Below, piece by piece: positions 1-10,759 of a stretch of DNA of 64,000 nt (position 1 is the stretch's first letter; each line of letters opens with the position of its first letter). Both the position numbers and the translations under genes were made by a program. A model generated the notes under the pieces. The model was not told the DNA's origin and searched no databases. It worked only from the letters and a program-made list of their open reading frames with translations. This stretch comes from Azospirillum sp. TSO22-1 (GTDB taxonomy: Bacteria; Pseudomonadota; Alphaproteobacteria; Azospirillales; Azospirillaceae), in contig NZ_LGQZ01000101.1 in assembly GCF_003116015.1 (NCBI RefSeq), positions 1 to 64,000 of the forward strand, read 5' to 3'.

Positions 1-122
1 CCTTCATGTTCCTGTGGAACATGCTCGGCGCCATCGTCATGATCCCCGCCCTCATCTCCCTCCTCATGCCCGGATTGCGGCGCGGCAGCCGGCGCGCGGC
101 GCCGGCTGCCTCGGCGGCGTGA
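1..122 (+). CDS. C-terminal end of an RND/MMPL-type membrane exporter (partial)
   Basis: Only the last 40 codons are present (first full codon at position 3). The peptide starts with a hydrophobic stretch, FMFLWNMLGAIVMIPALISL, followed by a short Arg/Ala-rich tail and a TGA stop. A last transmembrane helix of the LWNMLGA..PAL type is typical of the end of RND-superfamily (MMPL-like) exporters, so a role in export of hydrophobic compounds across the inner membrane is likely. Substrate cannot be inferred. It is convergent with the MerR gene, whose stop lies 2 nt away. Confidence 0.6.
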   Translation, partial: FMFLWNMLGAIVMIPALISLLMPGLRRGSRRAAPAASAA

Positions 123-123
123 C

Positions 124-525
124 TCAGTCGGACGCGCCGCGCTCGCAGGCCTGGAGGCGGCCTTCGGCGTCCTCCTCCATGGCGCGCAGCTCGGTCAGCG
201 CCTCGTCCACCTCGACGCGCATCTGCTCCAGCGCGTCGATGCGGCGGCGGATCTTCGCCAGGCCGTCGCGGTACTGCTCGGCGTTGGGCTCCGCGGGGCG
301 GTAGTGCGCCAAGTATTCCCGGATTTCCTCCAACGAGAATCCCAGTCGGCGGAACTTCAGGATAAGCAGAAGGCGCGCCCTATCCCGGTAATCGAAGACG
401 CGCGCCGTACCCGCGCGCTGCGGGGTGAGCAACCCCTTTTCCTCGTAGAAGCGCAGCGCCTGCGGCGTCAAGGAGAACTCCTTGGCCAATTCGGAAACGC
501 TGTACAGCTTGTTCTTGTCGGACAA
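124..525 (-). CDS. MerR-family transcriptional regulator
   Basis: A 133-residue regulator with an N-terminal winged helix-turn-helix (YSVSELAKEFSLTPQALRFY, residues about 6-25), the MerR hallmark RFYEEKGLL, and a C-terminal dimerising coiled coil rich in Arg, Glu and Leu. The chosen start is TTG at 523-525 (MSDKNKLYSV), because AGGTG sits just upstream and no nearer ATG exists. There are no conserved Cys pairs at the C terminus, so a metal-sensing type is unlikely. The pattern resembles the LiuR-like subgroup that controls acyl-CoA catabolism, but the ligand is unknown. The next gene upstream on this strand is a DUF6494-like small protein. Confidence 0.8.
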   Translation of the reverse strand: MSDKNKLYSVSELAKEFSLTPQALRFYEEKGLLTPQRAGTARVFDYRDRARLLLILKFRRLGFSLEEIREYLAHYRPAEPNAEQYRDGLAKIRRRIDALEQMRVEVDEALTELRAMEEDAEGRLQACERGASD

Positions 526-590
526 AACACACCTCCGGCCCGCACGCACAATGGCGCGCATCGGCCGGACCGTCAAGGCGGCGCGCGCCG

Positions 591-797
591 TCACTCCAGC
601 GCGATCTCGCCCTTCACCTCGTGCGACAGGTCGAGGCCGTCGATGGTCAGCACCACGCGGGCCTGCAGCCTCTCGTTCCCCTTCAGCCGGCCGGCGGCCA
701 GCGCATTGCCAACGGCGTGCTCGATCTCGCGCTGCGAGGTCACGCCGACCACTTTGAGGAACTTGCGCACGTTCATGTTGAAGGTGTCGTCGTTCAT
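591..797 (-). CDS. Small conserved protein, DUF6494-like
   Basis: This 68-residue acidic protein begins MNDDTFNMNVRKFLKVVGVT and includes the segment VTSQREIEHAV. That pattern matches my recollection of the DUF6494 family of about 70-residue proteobacterial proteins. No function is known. The ATG at 795-797 is preceded by GGGGATC, and an in-frame upstream extension has unrelated composition, so the short form is preferred. It lies in the 172 bp divergent gap opposite the NCS2 permease and 65 bp before the MerR gene on the same strand. Confidence 0.6.
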   Translation of the reverse strand: MNDDTFNMNVRKFLKVVGVTSQREIEHAVGNALAAGRLKGNERLQARVVLTIDGLDLSHEVKGEIALE

Positions 798-969
798 CGG
801 GATCCCCACCGTTGCCAGGATGAAAACCCCGGTCGCCCGCCCGGGGTTCCGCGGCAGCCGCCATCCGGCATAGCCTGGAACGGTTGGTTTTGCGAACACG
901 AACGATCTGCGACAGTGCGACCGGGCGCTGCTCCGCGCGCCCGTCCGTCCGCAACGTCGATCCCTGGAC

Positions 970-2694
970 ATGGTGAAACGGCCCACCGAACTGATTTACG
1001 GAGTCGGCGACGTTCCGCCGGTTCCGGTGATCCTCCTGCTGTCGCTCCAGCATCTGGCGCTGATCGCCATCTACCTGGTGATCGCGGTGACCGTCGCCCG
1101 CATGGCCGGGCTGGACGCCGAGGCAGGCGGCCGGCTGGTCAGCCTGACCATGATCGCCGGCGGAGTCGGCGCGGTCCTCCAGGTGCTCGGTCGGCGCGGC
1201 ATCGGCTCCGGCTTTCTGGTGCCGACGACGACCACCACCATTCTGTTGCCGCCGGCCGGCCTCGCCATCGCTCAGGGGGGCCTGCCGCTGCTGTTCGGCA
1301 TGAGCACGGTGACGGCGCTGACCGTTATCGCGCTGTCGCAGACGATCCGCCGCCTGCGCCCACTGTTCCCGGCGGAGATCGCCGGCTTCGTCGTCTTCAT
1401 CGTCGGCATCTCGGTGATGGTGCTGGCGGAGCGCAGCTTCCTTGGCGTGCAGGTCGCGGCGGCGCTGCGCGGGCCGCACCTCGCCGTCGCGGTCCTGACG
1501 CTGGCGACCATCGTCGGCCTCAACGTGTGGGGTGGGTCGCGGCTACGGCTGTTCTGCCCTCTGATCGGCATCGGGATCGGCTACGCCGTGTCGCTGCCGC
1601 TGGAGCAGTTTCCACACACCGCGCTTGCCAGCCTGGAGGCGGCGCCGCTGTTCGCGCTGCCGCGTCTGGGCTCCTTCGGCATCGCCTTCGACGCCGGGCT
1701 GCTGATCCCGTTCCTCATCGCCGGGCTCGCCATGTCGCTGAACACGGTGGGCGCGGTGACCGCGGCGCAGAAGGCCAACGACGCGGAGTGGAAACGGCCG
1801 GACATCGCCAACATCGGTCGCGGCCTGCTGGCCGACGGGCTGGCCAACCTGATGGCCGGGCTGATCGGCGGTGTCGGCCAGTCGTCCACCTCCGGCGCCG
1901 TCGGGCTGTCGGTGGCGACCGGCGCGACCTGCCGGGTCATCGGCTTCGGCATCGCGGCGCTGCTGCTTCTGCTGTCGCTGTCGCCGAAGCTGTCGATGGC
2001 GCTGCTGATCATGCCCGACCCGGTCATCGGCGCGGCGCTGCTGTTCAGCGGCTGCTTCCTGGTGGTCAACGGCATGCAGGTGATGGCGTCGCGCCTGCTC
2101 GACCCGCGCAAGGTGTTCATGCTGGGCATCTCACTGACCTTCGGGCTGGCCCGGCTGTTCGACCCCGAGTACTTCCGCGACGCGCCTCCCTGGCTGGAGC
2201 CCTGGGTCGGCTCGCCGATGACGGTGTCGGTCAGCCTGGCGATCCTGCTGAACGCGCTGTTCCGCATCGGCATCCACAAGCGCAGCCGCTTCACCATCGA
2301 CGGGGCGGCGCTCGACCACGACCGCCTGGACGCGTTCATGACGGCGCAGGGCCAGTTGTGGGGCGCCGGACCGGAGGTGGTCTACCGCGCCCGCTTCGGC
2401 GCACACGAGGTGATCGAGATGCTGGTCGCCCGCGGCATGGTGCAGCCGCAGCCCGACGGCGCCCGCCCGATCGCCATCAACACCCGGTTCGACGAATTCA
2501 GCTTCGCGGTGACCGTCGGCTACGAGGGCGAGCACCTCGCGCTGAACGACATCCAGCTGTCCGAGGAGGAGGTCTTCGAGAGCGAGGACGGCGAGCGCCA
2601 CCTCGCCAAGTTCATGATCCGCCGCGTCGCCGACAGCGTGAAGTCCGAACGGCGCGGGACGCGCAGCGCCATTACGCTGCTGTTCCACGCCTGA
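970..2694 (+). CDS. NCS2-family nucleobase-type permease with an RsbW-like C-terminal domain
   Basis: This is a 574-residue inner-membrane transporter of the NCS2 (xanthine/uracil permease) type. About 12-14 hydrophobic helices fill residues 1-440, including LLLSLQHLALIAIYLVI near the start and the conserved repeat segment GVGQSSTSGAVGLSVATGA. Proton-coupled uptake of a purine, pyrimidine or similar ring is the usual family role; the substrate is not clear. The last 130 residues are soluble. They end in AKFMIRRVADSVKSERRGTR, which resembles the end of a GHKL/HATPase anti-sigma domain (LIRRLADxVxxER). Classic NCS2 proteins are about 430-460 residues, so this tail is unusual. Confidence 0.8.
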   Translation: MVKRPTELIYGVGDVPPVPVILLLSLQHLALIAIYLVIAVTVARMAGLDAEAGGRLVSLTMIAGGVGAVLQVLGRRGIGSGFLVPTTTTTILLPPAGLAIAQGGLPLLFGMSTVTALTVIALSQTIRRLRPLFPAEIAGFVVFIVGISVMVLAERSFLGVQVAAALRGPHLAVAVLTLATIVGLNVWGGSRLRLFCPLIGIGIGYAVSLPLEQFPHTALASLEAAPLFALPRLGSFGIAFDAGLLIPFLIAGLAMSLNTVGAVTAAQKANDAEWKRPDIANIGRGLLADGLANLMAGLIGGVGQSSTSGAVGLSVATGATCRVIGFGIAALLLLLSLSPKLSMALLIMPDPVIGAALLFSGCFLVVNGMQVMASRLLDPRKVFMLGISLTFGLARLFDPEYFRDAPPWLEPWVGSPMTVSVSLAILLNALFRIGIHKRSRFTIDGAALDHDRLDAFMTAQGQLWGAGPEVVYRARFGAHEVIEMLVARGMVQPQPDGARPIAINTRFDEFSFAVTVGYEGEHLALNDIQLSEEEVFESEDGERHLAKFMIRRVADSVKSERRGTRSAITLLFHA

Positions 2695-2701
2695 GCGGGG
2701 T

Positions 2702-3322
2702 TCAGGCCGCGGACGCGGCGGGGGCGCCGAGGTAGGGTCCGATCGCCGCCATGGCGCGCGCCAGGTACGCGTCCTTTTCCCCGACCGGCGCCACGTAGTG
2801 CAGGATCGCTTCCGCCTCGGCGCGGCCGGCGCCGCGGGCGATGGCCCAGCCGGCCAGATAGTGCGACGCCAGGCAGCCGCCGGCGGTGGCGACGTTGCCG
2901 ACGGCATGGAACGGCTGCTCCAGCACGGTGATGCCGGCCTCGACCGCCCACGGCTTGGTCACCGTGTCGGTGCACGCCGGCACGCCGTCCAGCAGCCCCA
3001 ACGCCGACAGGATGAGGGCGCCGCTGCACTGCGCGCCGATCAGCTGGCGGCCGGGATCGAGGCGCAGCTGCTCCAGGATCGCGGCGTCGCCGACGACGTC
3101 GCGGGTCTTCACGCCGCTGCCGACCAGCACGATGTCCGCCTCGGCGGCGAAGGACAGCGGCTGCTGCCGCTCGACGCGCACGCCGTTCATCGAGGTGACC
3201 ACCGGGGTGGGGCAGGTGATCGCGGCCGACCAGCCCGGCCGCGTCACCCGGTTGATGAGCGCCGAGGCGATGAAGGAGTCGAGTTCGTTGAAGCCGTCGA
3301 AGGTCAGAATCGCTGCGCGCAT
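2702..3322 (-). CDS. DJ-1/PfpI family protein
   Basis: A 206-residue cytosolic protein of the DJ-1/PfpI (class I glutamine amidotransferase-like) superfamily. It opens with MRAAILTFDGFNELDSF, carries an acidic residue in the early strand, and has the nucleophile elbow AQCSGALILSALGLL near residue 107 with Cys as the presumed nucleophile. Members include AraC-type N-domains, isonitrile hydratases and protein deglycases, and the sequence does not single out one. It reads toward nadE, 68 bp after its own start, and its stop is only 7 bp from the NCS2 stop (convergent). Confidence 0.8.
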   Translation of the reverse strand: MRAAILTFDGFNELDSFIASALINRVTRPGWSAAITCPTPVVTSMNGVRVERQQPLSFAAEADIVLVGSGVKTRDVVGDAAILEQLRLDPGRQLIGAQCSGALILSALGLLDGVPACTDTVTKPWAVEAGITVLEQPFHAVGNVATAGGCLASHYLAGWAIARGAGRAEAEAILHYVAPVGEKDAYLARAMAAIGPYLGAPAASAA

Positions 3323-3390
3323 GCCGGGGCTCCCTTGCCGTCCCGCCGGAGTATGGGGGACGGCCGGCGCTTGGCAAGGGATACCCCGGC

Positions 3391-5463
<2,073 letters not shown>

Positions 5464-5664
5464 CCCCACGTCTCCCGGATGCCGTGCGAGTCCATCACGA
5501 TAGCAACCGGCGACGCCGGCCGCACGTCTCGCCCGCCAGCGCAGCGCCGGGCGCCATGCGCGATGCTCCTGCCGCTGCTGAATACTCCTTCCTGAATATG
5601 ACGCGTCCGGGTATCCTGGGTCGCACCGCCGTTCGCTTTTCCGGTCGCGCGTCCGAGAGACTCA

Positions 5665-7020
5665 ATGTCCGAAGGCCTTCTGTTCCCGCGCGCCGCGCCC
5701 TCCGCAGCCGCCCCGAAGAAGACCAAGAAACCCAGCCTGCTGGAGAAGAGCCTCGGCTTCCTCATGGAGGACGTGCGGGCGCAGCCGGCCGGGCAGGGCG
5801 ACCTGCCCATCGACTACGACAAGCTGCGCCACGGCATCCGCGAGCAGATCGTCGCGGCGCTGTTCAGCTACCTCGATTCCAAGCACCAGCTGACCGAGGC
5901 CAAGCGGCACGAGGTCGAACTCCTCCTCAAGCTGCCGAGGGAATGGTCGCTGGCGGCGGAGCCGGACACCCGCTACGTTGGCCTGCAGACACTGTTCGAC
6001 ATCCGCCTGCGCGTGCCCGGCGACGCCACGTGCGAGCCGCACCCGAGCTGGCTGGGCCAGAGCGCCGCGTACGGCGTGCCGTCCTGGGTGGTGCGCCTGT
6101 CGGTGATCGAGCCGCTGCTCGACACGCTGTCGAACGACGACCGGCAGAAGCTGCTGCGCTACCTGGAACAGTGCATCCTCAAGCGCGAGGAGCCGCAGGC
6201 GAAGAGCTTCCCCTTCGCTCAGGACCACCCCTGCGCGGCGGTCTTCACCTTCGCCGACAAGTTCACGCAGCCGGAGAACATCGCCATCGTCAAGCGGGCG
6301 CGGGAGATCCCCGGCAAGGCCTCGCTGATCGGCGGGCAGTTGCGCCACCTGAGGACGCCCAAGCAGATCGCCTTCGTCAACGACGCCTCGAAGGAGACGC
6401 TGTCGGCGATGATCCACGTCGTCCGCTCCGCCCAGGCGCGGGCGGAGGAGTTCTGCGTCAAGAACCCCAAGGACTCGCTGCCGCGCGACGCCATGTCGTC
6501 CGGTGACTGCTTCGAGGACATGTGCGCGGTCGAGCCGTTGCTGATGCAGCTGTTCAGCGAGGACGCCGAGGACGTCAAGGAGCGGGACAACTGGGTCGCC
6601 TTCCTCAGCGACATGCTGAACGCCAAGGGCATCGACACTTGGCCGGCGCTCAACAACCACTCCAACCACATCGATCTGCTGCGCAAGCACGCCGACGCGC
6701 TGCAGGTCATCATGGACAACCTGGAGCACTTCTCCGACGGCAAGATCAAGCTGTTCCTGGAGTCCTTCAATTCCATCGAGATGATGGAACGCTTCTATGG
6801 CCAGCTGAAGCAGGACTTCCCGGACTCGCTGAAGCGGATCCTGCCGCTGCCGAACTTCGACGCGATCCTGCGCAAGGCGGCGGACGCCTTCAAGGACAAC
6901 CGCAAGGCGGACTACGACACGGTGGTGCAGACGATGCGCACCCGCCTGGAGGCCATGCTGTCAGCGGAGCAGAAGCACGAGGCGAACGCCCGCGGCAACG
7001 TGCGCGGCACGCAGTTCTGA
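5665..7020 (+). CDS. Conserved-looking protein of unknown function (451 aa)
   Basis: I do not recognise this protein. It is a 451-residue, soluble-looking, mostly helical protein with no signal peptide or membrane segment. It begins with a Lys-rich stretch (APKKTKKPSLLEKSLGFL) and continues with many charged helices such as NHIDLLRKHADALQVIMDNL. No nucleotide-binding or metal motif is visible. Codon use matches the neighbours, and the ATG starts the only long frame here. It stands alone between divergent nadE and convergent livF, so context gives no function. The 3' end runs into a GC-rich palindromic repeat. Confidence 0.75.
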   Translation: MSEGLLFPRAAPSAAAPKKTKKPSLLEKSLGFLMEDVRAQPAGQGDLPIDYDKLRHGIREQIVAALFSYLDSKHQLTEAKRHEVELLLKLPREWSLAAEPDTRYVGLQTLFDIRLRVPGDATCEPHPSWLGQSAAYGVPSWVVRLSVIEPLLDTLSNDDRQKLLRYLEQCILKREEPQAKSFPFAQDHPCAAVFTFADKFTQPENIAIVKRAREIPGKASLIGGQLRHLRTPKQIAFVNDASKETLSAMIHVVRSAQARAEEFCVKNPKDSLPRDAMSSGDCFEDMCAVEPLLMQLFSEDAEDVKERDNWVAFLSDMLNAKGIDTWPALNNHSNHIDLLRKHADALQVIMDNLEHFSDGKIKLFLESFNSIEMMERFYGQLKQDFPDSLKRILPLPNFDAILRKAADAFKDNRKADYDTVVQTMRTRLEAMLSAEQKHEANARGNVRGTQF

Positions 7021-7029
7021 GGCTTCCAA

Positions 7030-7141
7030 AGCCCCTCTCCCTCGACGGGAGAGGGGTTGGGGAGAGGGTGGCGAGCGTGACTTGCGGGCTTTGCCCGCGC
7101 CCCCTCTCCCCAACCCCTCCCCCGCAAGGGGGGAGGGGCTT
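7030..7141. repeat. GC-rich palindromic intergenic repeat (family B)
   Basis: Two short hairpins made of CCCCTCTCCC/GGGAGAGGGG-type arms flank a 30-40 bp spacer, and the outer ends pair with each other (AGCCCCTC at the left, GAGGGGCTT at the right). Close relatives lie at 49986-50084, 16521-16629, 23481-23587 and 52917-53015. This copy fills the convergent gap between the unknown 451-residue gene and livF, so it may also act as a bidirectional terminator. Confidence 0.8.
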
Positions 7142-7150
7142 CACTGGGCT

Positions 7151-7879
7151 TTATCCGTGCGCCCGCGCCGCCGTCTTCTGCCCGACACCCAGGTGTTGCT
7201 CCAGCGCCGAGCCGTCTTCGCGCAACGCCGCGCTGGTGCCCTCGTAGACGATGGCGCCGCGGTCGAGGATGATCGCCTTGTCGGTCACCTTCAGGATCTT
7301 GCGGGCGTGCTGCTCGACCACGATGGTGGCGATGGCGTCCTCGCGGAAGATGCGGTTCAGCGCCTGCAGCAGCTCCTCGACGATGATCGGCGCCAGCCCC
7401 TCGGTCGGCTCGTCCAGCAGCAGCACCCTGGGGTTCAGCACCAGCGCGCGGCCGACCGCCAGCATCTGCTGCTCGCCGCCGGACAGCTGGTTGCCCAGGT
7501 TGTTCTTCCGCTCGCGCAGGCGCGGGAACATGGCGTAGACGCGCGTCACGTCCCACGGCCCCGGCCGGGCCACGGCGGTGAGGTTCTCCTCCACCGTCAG
7601 CGACTTGAAGATGTTGCGCTCCTGCGGCACCCAGCCGATGCCGGCGTGGGCGCGCTGGTCGGGGCGGAGCGCGGTCACGTCGCGGCCGTCCACGCTGATC
7701 GTGCCGCCGAAGCGGCGCGTCGTGCCGACGATGGCGTTGAGCAGCGTCGTCTTGCCCACCCCGTTGCGGCCGAGCAGCGCCAGCGCCTCGCCCGCCTTCA
7801 GCGTCAGCGAGACCCCGTTGACCACCACCGCCTCGCCGTAGCCGGCGGTGATGCGGTCGAGAACCAGCGTGTCAGTCAT
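7151..7879 (-). CDS. livF: Branched-chain-type ABC transporter ATP-binding protein LivF
   Basis: The 242-residue cytosolic ATPase has Walker A GRNGVGKTT, signature LSGGEQQMLAVGRAL and Walker B VLLLDEPTEGL. The GLAPIIVEEL segment and short C terminus are typical of LivF. It should pair with LivG to power uptake through LivH/LivM. It is the last gene of the transporter operon and its start overlaps the end of livG by 8 nt, which implies translational coupling. Given the adjacent protocatechuate/gallate genes, the system may carry aromatic acids rather than branched-chain amino acids (inference). Confidence 0.93.
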   Translation of the reverse strand: MTDTLVLDRITAGYGEAVVVNGVSLTLKAGEALALLGRNGVGKTTLLNAIVGTTRRFGGTISVDGRDVTALRPDQRAHAGIGWVPQERNIFKSLTVEENLTAVARPGPWDVTRVYAMFPRLRERKNNLGNQLSGGEQQMLAVGRALVLNPRVLLLDEPTEGLAPIIVEELLQALNRIFREDAIATIVVEQHARKILKVTDKAIILDRGAIVYEGTSAALREDGSALEQHLGVGQKTAARAHG

Positions 7880-8624
7880 CGTCGCCCTCGCCCAGATAGA
7901 CCGCCTTGACCTCGGGGTCGGCGGCGATCTCGTCCACCGAGCCCTCCTTGAACAGGGCGCCGTTGACCAGCACCGAGATGCGCTCGGCGAAGCTGAACAC
8001 CAGGTCCATGTCGTGCTCGATCAGCAGCACCGAGACGTCGCGCGGCAGCGAGGCCACCGCCGCCAGGATCTCGTGCCGGTCGCCCTCCGGCACGCCGGCC
8101 GCCGGCTCGTCCAGCAACAGGACGCGCGGCCGGCAGGCGAAGGCCACGGCGATCTCCAAGAGGCGCTGCTTGCCGTAGGCCAGCGTCGAGGTCTTCAGCT
8201 CCAGCTCGTCCACGAGGTGGAAGCGCTCGGCGATCTCCACCACCTCGTCGACGATCTCGCGCTTGCTGCCGGTGGGGCGCCACCAGTCGCGCCCGCCGCC
8301 CATGCGCTCCGACACCGCCAGCCCGATGGTCTCCAAGGGCGTCAGAGCGGCGAACAGCTGGTTGATCTGGAAGGTGCGGGCCAGCCCCTTGTGCACGCGC
8401 TGCTCGCGCTTGGTGCGGGTGATGTCGACGCCGTCCAGGTAGATGCTGCCCGCGGTCGGCGTCAGCACGCCGGTCAGCAGGTTGATGAAGGTGGTCTTGC
8501 CGGCGCCGTTCGGGCCGATCAGGGCGTGGCGGGCGCCGCGCTCCAGGCGGAATGAGACGTTGTCGGTGGCGCGCAGCGCGCCGAACTCGCGCTGCAGGTT
8601 GCGGGTTTCGAGGGCGACGGCCAT
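7872..8624 (-). CDS. livG: Branched-chain-type ABC transporter ATP-binding protein LivG
   Basis: A 250-residue ATPase with Walker A GPNGAGKTTF, signature-like LAYGKQRLLEIA and Walker B VLLLDEPAAGV. The Y in the LxYG signature and the KAVYLGEG end (motif for the family tail) are typical of LivG. It acts with LivF on the cytosolic face. The start at 8622-8624 lies 3 nt after the livM stop. It follows livM and precedes livF in the order livH-livM-livG-livF. Confidence 0.93.
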   Translation of the reverse strand: MAVALETRNLQREFGALRATDNVSFRLERGARHALIGPNGAGKTTFINLLTGVLTPTAGSIYLDGVDITRTKREQRVHKGLARTFQINQLFAALTPLETIGLAVSERMGGGRDWWRPTGSKREIVDEVVEIAERFHLVDELELKTSTLAYGKQRLLEIAVAFACRPRVLLLDEPAAGVPEGDRHEILAAVASLPRDVSVLLIEHDMDLVFSFAERISVLVNGALFKEGSVDEIAADPEVKAVYLGEGDDD

Positions 8625-8627
8625 GGC

Positions 8628-9686
8628 TCAGGTCCTCCGTGCCAGCCGGCGCACGGCCGCGGCGACGCCGCCGACCATCCGCTCGCGCCCGACCAGCACC
8701 AGCGCGATCAGGAAGATGCCGATCCAGAAGTGCCAGTACTGCGGCGTGAAGCCGGCCAGCATGTCCTGCAGCAGCTTGAACAGCACCGCGCCGACCAGCC
8801 CGCCGTACAGATAGCCGGTGCCGCCGATGATCAGGATCAGCATCACGTCGGCGGAGCGGTGGAACTCCAGCACATCGACCGAGACGAACTGCGTGGTCTG
8901 CGCCAGCAGCGCCCCGGCGACGCCGGCGTAGGCCGCCGCCAGGGTGTAGACCTGCACCAGCCGCCCGTTGACCGGCACGCCGACCGCGGCGGCGCGCAGC
9001 GGGTTGTCGCGGATCGACAGCAGCGACAGCCCGAAGGGCGAATTGGTGATGCGCCGCGCCGCCAGGAACAGAACGAACAGAACGCTCAGGCTGTAGGCGT
9101 AGGCGGTGGTGCCGAACAGGTCGAACTCGAACCAGCCGGCCACCGGCCCCATCATGATGCCCTGCAATCCGTCGGCGCCGCCGGTCAGCCAGGCCATCTG
9201 GTTGGCCAGCTCGCCCAGGATCAGCGCGATGCCCATGGTCACCATCAGCCGCGTCAGGTCGGTGCCGCGCAGCACGAGGTAGCTGGTGGCCCAGCCCAGC
9301 AGGGCGGTCAACGCGGCCGCCGCGGCGAGGCCGGCCAGCGGCTCGGTGATGCCGTGCGTGGCGACCAGCCCGGCGCAGTAGGCGCCGACGCCGAAGAAGG
9401 CGGCGTGGCCCAGCGAGATCACCCCGGCGAAGCCGAGGATCAGGTCGAGCGACAGCGCGAACAGGCCGAGGATGGCGATCTCGTTGAGGATCAGGTGCTT
9501 GGACGGCAGCAGCAGGACGGAGGCCAGGGTGGCGGCCCAGAACACCGCCTCCAGCGGGCGCCAGCGGCGGCGGCGCTTCAGCGCGGCGACGACGCGCGCG
9601 GCGGTGGCGGGGGCCGGGTGGTGCCCGGCGGATGCCGGCTCGGCGGCCAGACCGATGGTCATGGCGGTCTCCTCGGTGGCGGTCAT
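8628..9686 (-). CDS. livM: Branched-chain-type ABC transporter permease LivM
   Basis: A 352-residue inner-membrane permease. A polar N-terminal tail of about 40 residues precedes about 9-10 hydrophobic helices, with the family segments LDLILGFAGVISLGHAAFFG and SIRDNPLRAAAVGV. The ATG at 9684-9686 shares its A with the livH stop (TGATG), a strong coupling signal. A second in-frame ATG 8 codons later is possible. With LivH it forms the translocation path for the substrate delivered by the upstream periplasmic binding protein. Confidence 0.92.
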   Translation of the reverse strand: MTATEETAMTIGLAAEPASAGHHPAPATAARVVAALKRRRRWRPLEAVFWAATLASVLLLPSKHLILNEIAILGLFALSLDLILGFAGVISLGHAAFFGVGAYCAGLVATHGITEPLAGLAAAAALTALLGWATSYLVLRGTDLTRLMVTMGIALILGELANQMAWLTGGADGLQGIMMGPVAGWFEFDLFGTTAYAYSLSVLFVLFLAARRITNSPFGLSLLSIRDNPLRAAAVGVPVNGRLVQVYTLAAAYAGVAGALLAQTTQFVSVDVLEFHRSADVMLILIIGGTGYLYGGLVGAVLFKLLQDMLAGFTPQYWHFWIGIFLIALVLVGRERMVGGVAAAVRRLARRT

Positions 9687-10540
9687 CAGCGCGCTCTCGC
9701 AAAAAGGCCCTGCGGGCGTACGAGCAGGAAGACGATCATCAGCGTGTAGATCACGAAGGCGCCGGCGGCGGGCACGTAGTACTTGCCGGCGACGTCGGCG
9801 ACGCCGAGGACCAGCGAGGCAACGAACGGCCCGGTCAGGGTGGTCGTGCCGCCGACGGTGACGACGATCAGGAAGTAGATCATGAACTTCAGTGGGAACA
9901 CCGGGTCGAGGCCGAGGATCTCCGCCCCCAGCGCGCCCCCCAGCCCGGCGAGGCCGGAGCCCACCGCGAAGGTGGCGGCGAAGATGACGTTGACGTTGAT
10001 GCCCAGCCCCTGCGCCACCCGCCGGTCGTCCACCGCGGCGCGCAGCCGGCTGCCGAAGCGGGTCTTCGACAGGATGAGCTGCAGCACGACCACCAGGACC
10101 GTGCAGATGGCGATGATGAACGAGCGGTAGAGGCCGATGTTGACGCCCAGGATCTCCACCCGCCCCTGCAGCGCCGCCGGCAGCTTGATGATCTGCTGCT
10201 GCGAGCCCATGAGGTAGTCCACGGACGCCACGGCGACGAAGACCAGGCCGATGGAGAACAGCACCTGGTCCAGGTGGCTCTTGCCGTAGAGATGGCGGTA
10301 CAGCGTGCGCTCCAGCACCAGGCCGAGCGCGGCGGTGAACAGGAAGGCCAGCGGCAGCGTCGCCACGAAGGGCACGTCGAACCGGCTCATCAGCACGATG
10401 GTGGCGTAGCCGCCGGCCATGGCGAAGGCGCCGTGGGCGAGGTTCACGAAGTTCATCAGCCCCAGCGTCACCGACAGGCCGCAGGAGAGGATGAACAGAA
10501 GCATGCCGTAGGCGATGCCGTCGAACAGCAGGGTCAGCAT
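9686..10540 (-). CDS. livH: Branched-chain-type ABC transporter permease LivH
   Basis: A 284-residue, very hydrophobic permease starting MLTLLFDGIAYGMLLFILSC. It contains the segment LGLMNFVNLAHGAFAMAGGY, diagnostic for LivH, and about 8 membrane helices. It overlaps livM by one base. The 219 bp between it and the upstream binding-protein gene hold a terminator-like hairpin and a palindromic repeat. Those would lower transporter expression relative to the binding protein, which is common in this kind of operon. Confidence 0.92.
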   Translation of the reverse strand: MLTLLFDGIAYGMLLFILSCGLSVTLGLMNFVNLAHGAFAMAGGYATIVLMSRFDVPFVATLPLAFLFTAALGLVLERTLYRHLYGKSHLDQVLFSIGLVFVAVASVDYLMGSQQQIIKLPAALQGRVEILGVNIGLYRSFIIAICTVLVVVLQLILSKTRFGSRLRAAVDDRRVAQGLGINVNVIFAATFAVGSGLAGLGGALGAEILGLDPVFPLKFMIYFLIVVTVGGTTTLTGPFVASLVLGVADVAGKYYVPAAGAFVIYTLMIVFLLVRPQGLFARAR

Positions 10541-10585
10541 CGGGGAACTCCAATTCCTTCCAAGCGTCGCGTCCGTTCTTCAGGC

Positions 10586-10692
10586 CGTCATCCCCGCGCA
10601 GGCGGGGATCCAGTGCTCGCGTCCGCGAGCCATATGACTCATGCCGCCGCTGACGCGGCTTAGTCTGGATCCCCGCCTACGCGGGGATGACG
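10586..10692. repeat. 107 bp dispersed inverted repeat (family A, copy 1)
   Basis: Terminal inverted repeats CGTCATCCCCGCG.AGGCGGG and their complement bound an interior with CTCGCGTCCGCGAG-type sub-hairpins. Copy 2 at 31694-31801 carries the same interior in the opposite orientation at roughly 85-90 percent identity by eye. Copy 3 at 58087-58172 shares only the ends. No coding sequence lies inside. It sits between the binding-protein gene and livH. Confidence 0.85.
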
Positions 10693-10720
10693 GCGAGAGA
10701 AGGCGCGGCGTTGGGCCGGC

Positions 10721-10747
10721 GCCCCTCTCCTGTAAAGGGAGAGGGGC
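10721..10747 (-). terminator. Hairpin after the substrate-binding-protein gene
   Basis: GCCCCTCTCC and GGGAGAGGGGC arms with a loop of about 5 nt lie 13 bp beyond the binding-protein stop. There is no T run, so this is a weak terminator or an mRNA-stabilising hairpin of the kind found between binding-protein and permease genes. The arms also match half of a family B repeat. Confidence 0.5.
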
Positions 10748-10759
10748 TCTGACCAGCCC

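Noticed and set aside
124..1479. Very long open frames opposite real genes (also 621-2735, 3661-5595, 29153-31498 and 46613-48076)
   Set aside because: They have the Arg/Ala/Pro/His-rich composition of antisense or shifted frames in high-GC DNA, no domain signatures, and overlap genes with clear motifs. Real genes at their ends were kept with shorter starts.
10586..10692. CRISPR-like array or tRNA in the repeat regions
   Set aside because: The repeats are single palindromes without regular spacers, no cas genes are near, and no tRNA cloverleaf or CCA end could be drawn.
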